From Verrucomicrobiales bacterium (lineage in GTDB: Bacteria > Verrucomicrobiota > Verrucomicrobiia > Limisphaerales > UBA11320), in NCBI GenBank assembly GCA_003452185.1, contig DMJJ01000163.1, forward strand, positions 1 through 6,282: a stretch of 6,282 nt of DNA. Direction: 5' to 3'. Positions 5,522 to 6,282 of the stretch are shown here, in pieces. A model generated the notes under the pieces. The model did not search any database and was not told the origin of the DNA. It saw only the letters and a list, made by a program, of their open reading frames with translations. The position numbers and the translations under genes are program-made. How positions within the stretch are numbered: position 1 is the first letter of the stretch; each line of letters begins with the position of its first letter.

Positions 5522-6282
5522 ATGGCCCCGGCTCGTTCGCGTCACATCATCCCCATGTTCCTGATCGTGCTCGCACTGGCGTTCATCAGCCAGACCTGGC
5601 CCTACTGGCGCTCCGGCCGCCTGCTCCCGGGGACGCACGCGGACGGGGCCTTCCACTACTACAGCGAGCTGGCCCGGCTCTCCCCCTCCCTGTTTCCAAA
5701 CGACCTGGCAGTCACCTCGAACCGGAACCTCGGCTACTACGAGCACTTTTATCGCGGACTCGGCTGGATCGCGCGCGCCACCGGATTGGGGCTGCTCAAC
5801 ACGAACATGCTCGTCTGCTGGCTGGGGAATGCCCTCTACCTCCTCGGGGTGATGCGGGTGCTGGATCGCCTCGGGCTCCCGCCCCTCTGGTGCGCCGTGG
5901 GGACCCTTCTCGCCGCCCAGGTCTACGTTCTCCTGGCGATGTGGAGCGGAGTCGTCCACTCGGTGGCGATCCCCCGGGAGTTCTGGCTCTGGCCTCTCCC
6001 GTGGTTCCTCGCCTGGTTCCTGGGCGGCGCCCGGTCGGGGCCCGAGCTACTGCTGTTTTACGGGGCCCTGGGACTGACCTACGCGATGACCTATCCGCTC
6101 TGGGCTGCCCTCTTCGGGCTGGCGTTCGGGCTCGGGGACCTCTGGAGGCTGGCGCAGGCCCCCTCCGCCGCGGGGTTCCTCTGGCTGGGGCTGGCCGGAG
6201 GGGTTTGCCTTCTCCTGGTGGCGCTTCCCTCGCTGACGATGCTTCACGTGGTCTCCCGGGATGGGAGTGCCATCTCGGAGTA
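5522..6282 (+). CDS. Polytopic membrane protein, possibly GT-C-like (partial)
   Basis: An open frame runs without a stop to the window edge, giving the first 253 residues. I do not recognise the family with certainty. A short basic N-terminus is followed by a membrane helix at about 11-26. A large polar loop at 27-90 contains HADGAFHYYSELARLSPSLFPNDL (in pieces: Asp41, His45, then SLFPND at 56-61). Further hydrophobic segments lie near 93-113, 121-141, 155-168, 174-205 and 217-241. PREFWLWP at 151-158 is a second likely conserved patch. A first extracytoplasmic loop with acidic residues, followed by many helices, is typical of GT-C glycosyltransferases and related polyprenyl-sugar enzymes, so such a role is possible. 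In-frame ATGs also occur at 5441 and 5486. The stretch from 5441 has noticeably more A/T at third codon positions than the rest, so 5522 was preferred. No Shine-Dalgarno precedes any of them. It is divergent from the glycosyltransferase operon, and the 3' end is missing. Confidence 0.75.
   Translation, partial: MAPARSRHIIPMFLIVLALAFISQTWPYWRSGRLLPGTHADGAFHYYSELARLSPSLFPNDLAVTSNRNLGYYEHFYRGLGWIARATGLGLLNTNMLVCWLGNALYLLGVMRVLDRLGLPPLWCAVGTLLAAQVYVLLAMWSGVVHSVAIPREFWLWPLPWFLAWFLGGARSGPELLLFYGALGLTYAMTYPLWAALFGLAFGLGDLWRLAQAPSAAGFLWLGLAGGVCLLLVALPSLTMLHVVSRDGSAISE

Noticed and set aside
5399..5959. Minus-strand open frame opposite the membrane protein
   Set aside because: It is low-complexity and charged without motifs, while the plus strand encodes a coherent hydrophobic membrane protein.

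Overview
This is a GC-rich bacterial chromosomal window with six protein-coding genes. No RNA genes, insertion sequences or CRISPR arrays are visible. G/C dominates third codon positions, and gene starts lack recognisable Shine-Dalgarno sequences. The phylum cannot be fixed from the sequence. A ThrH-type phosphotransferase beside a GHMP homoserine kinase would suit several Gram-negative lineages. Verrucomicrobiota is my tentative guess, from memory rather than evidence.

Left part (about 94-1721): two amino-acid metabolism genes are divergently arranged around a 134-base intergenic region. On the minus strand is thrH (HAD family, phosphoserine phosphatase / homoserine phosphotransferase). On the plus strand is thrB (homoserine kinase, GHMP family). 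Both can make O-phosphohomoserine, the substrate of threonine synthase, and ThrH can also make serine from phosphoserine. A strong G-quadruplex motif lies just after the thrH stop codon, and an extended -10-like promoter lies very close to the thrB start.

Centre (1770-5296, minus strand, read right to left): a compact four-gene set encodes a CarB-like ATP-grasp ligase, a YfcE-like metallophosphoesterase, a membrane-anchored family 2 glycosyltransferase of the polyprenyl-phosphate type, and a small SAM-dependent methyltransferase. Gaps are 34 and 45 bases, and the last two genes overlap by 11 bases, so this looks like one operon. It converges on thrB. The combination resembles genes that build or decorate surface glycans or other glycoconjugates. 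The product is unknown.

Right part (5297-6282): a roughly 225-base divergent regulatory region holds a promoter-like sequence, a dyad over its -10 box and a perfect 16-base palindrome in the presumed operon leader. It is followed by the start of a plus-strand polytopic membrane protein cut by the window edge. This protein has a large, Asp/His-containing first loop after its first membrane helix, reminiscent of GT-C type glycosyltransferases. It may belong with the operon functionally.

The most notable points are the uncharacterised ligase-phosphoesterase-glycosyltransferase-methyltransferase operon, the C-tract (rather than Shine-Dalgarno) immediately before all four of its start codons, and the Asn-to-His change at the ATP-grasp metal site.
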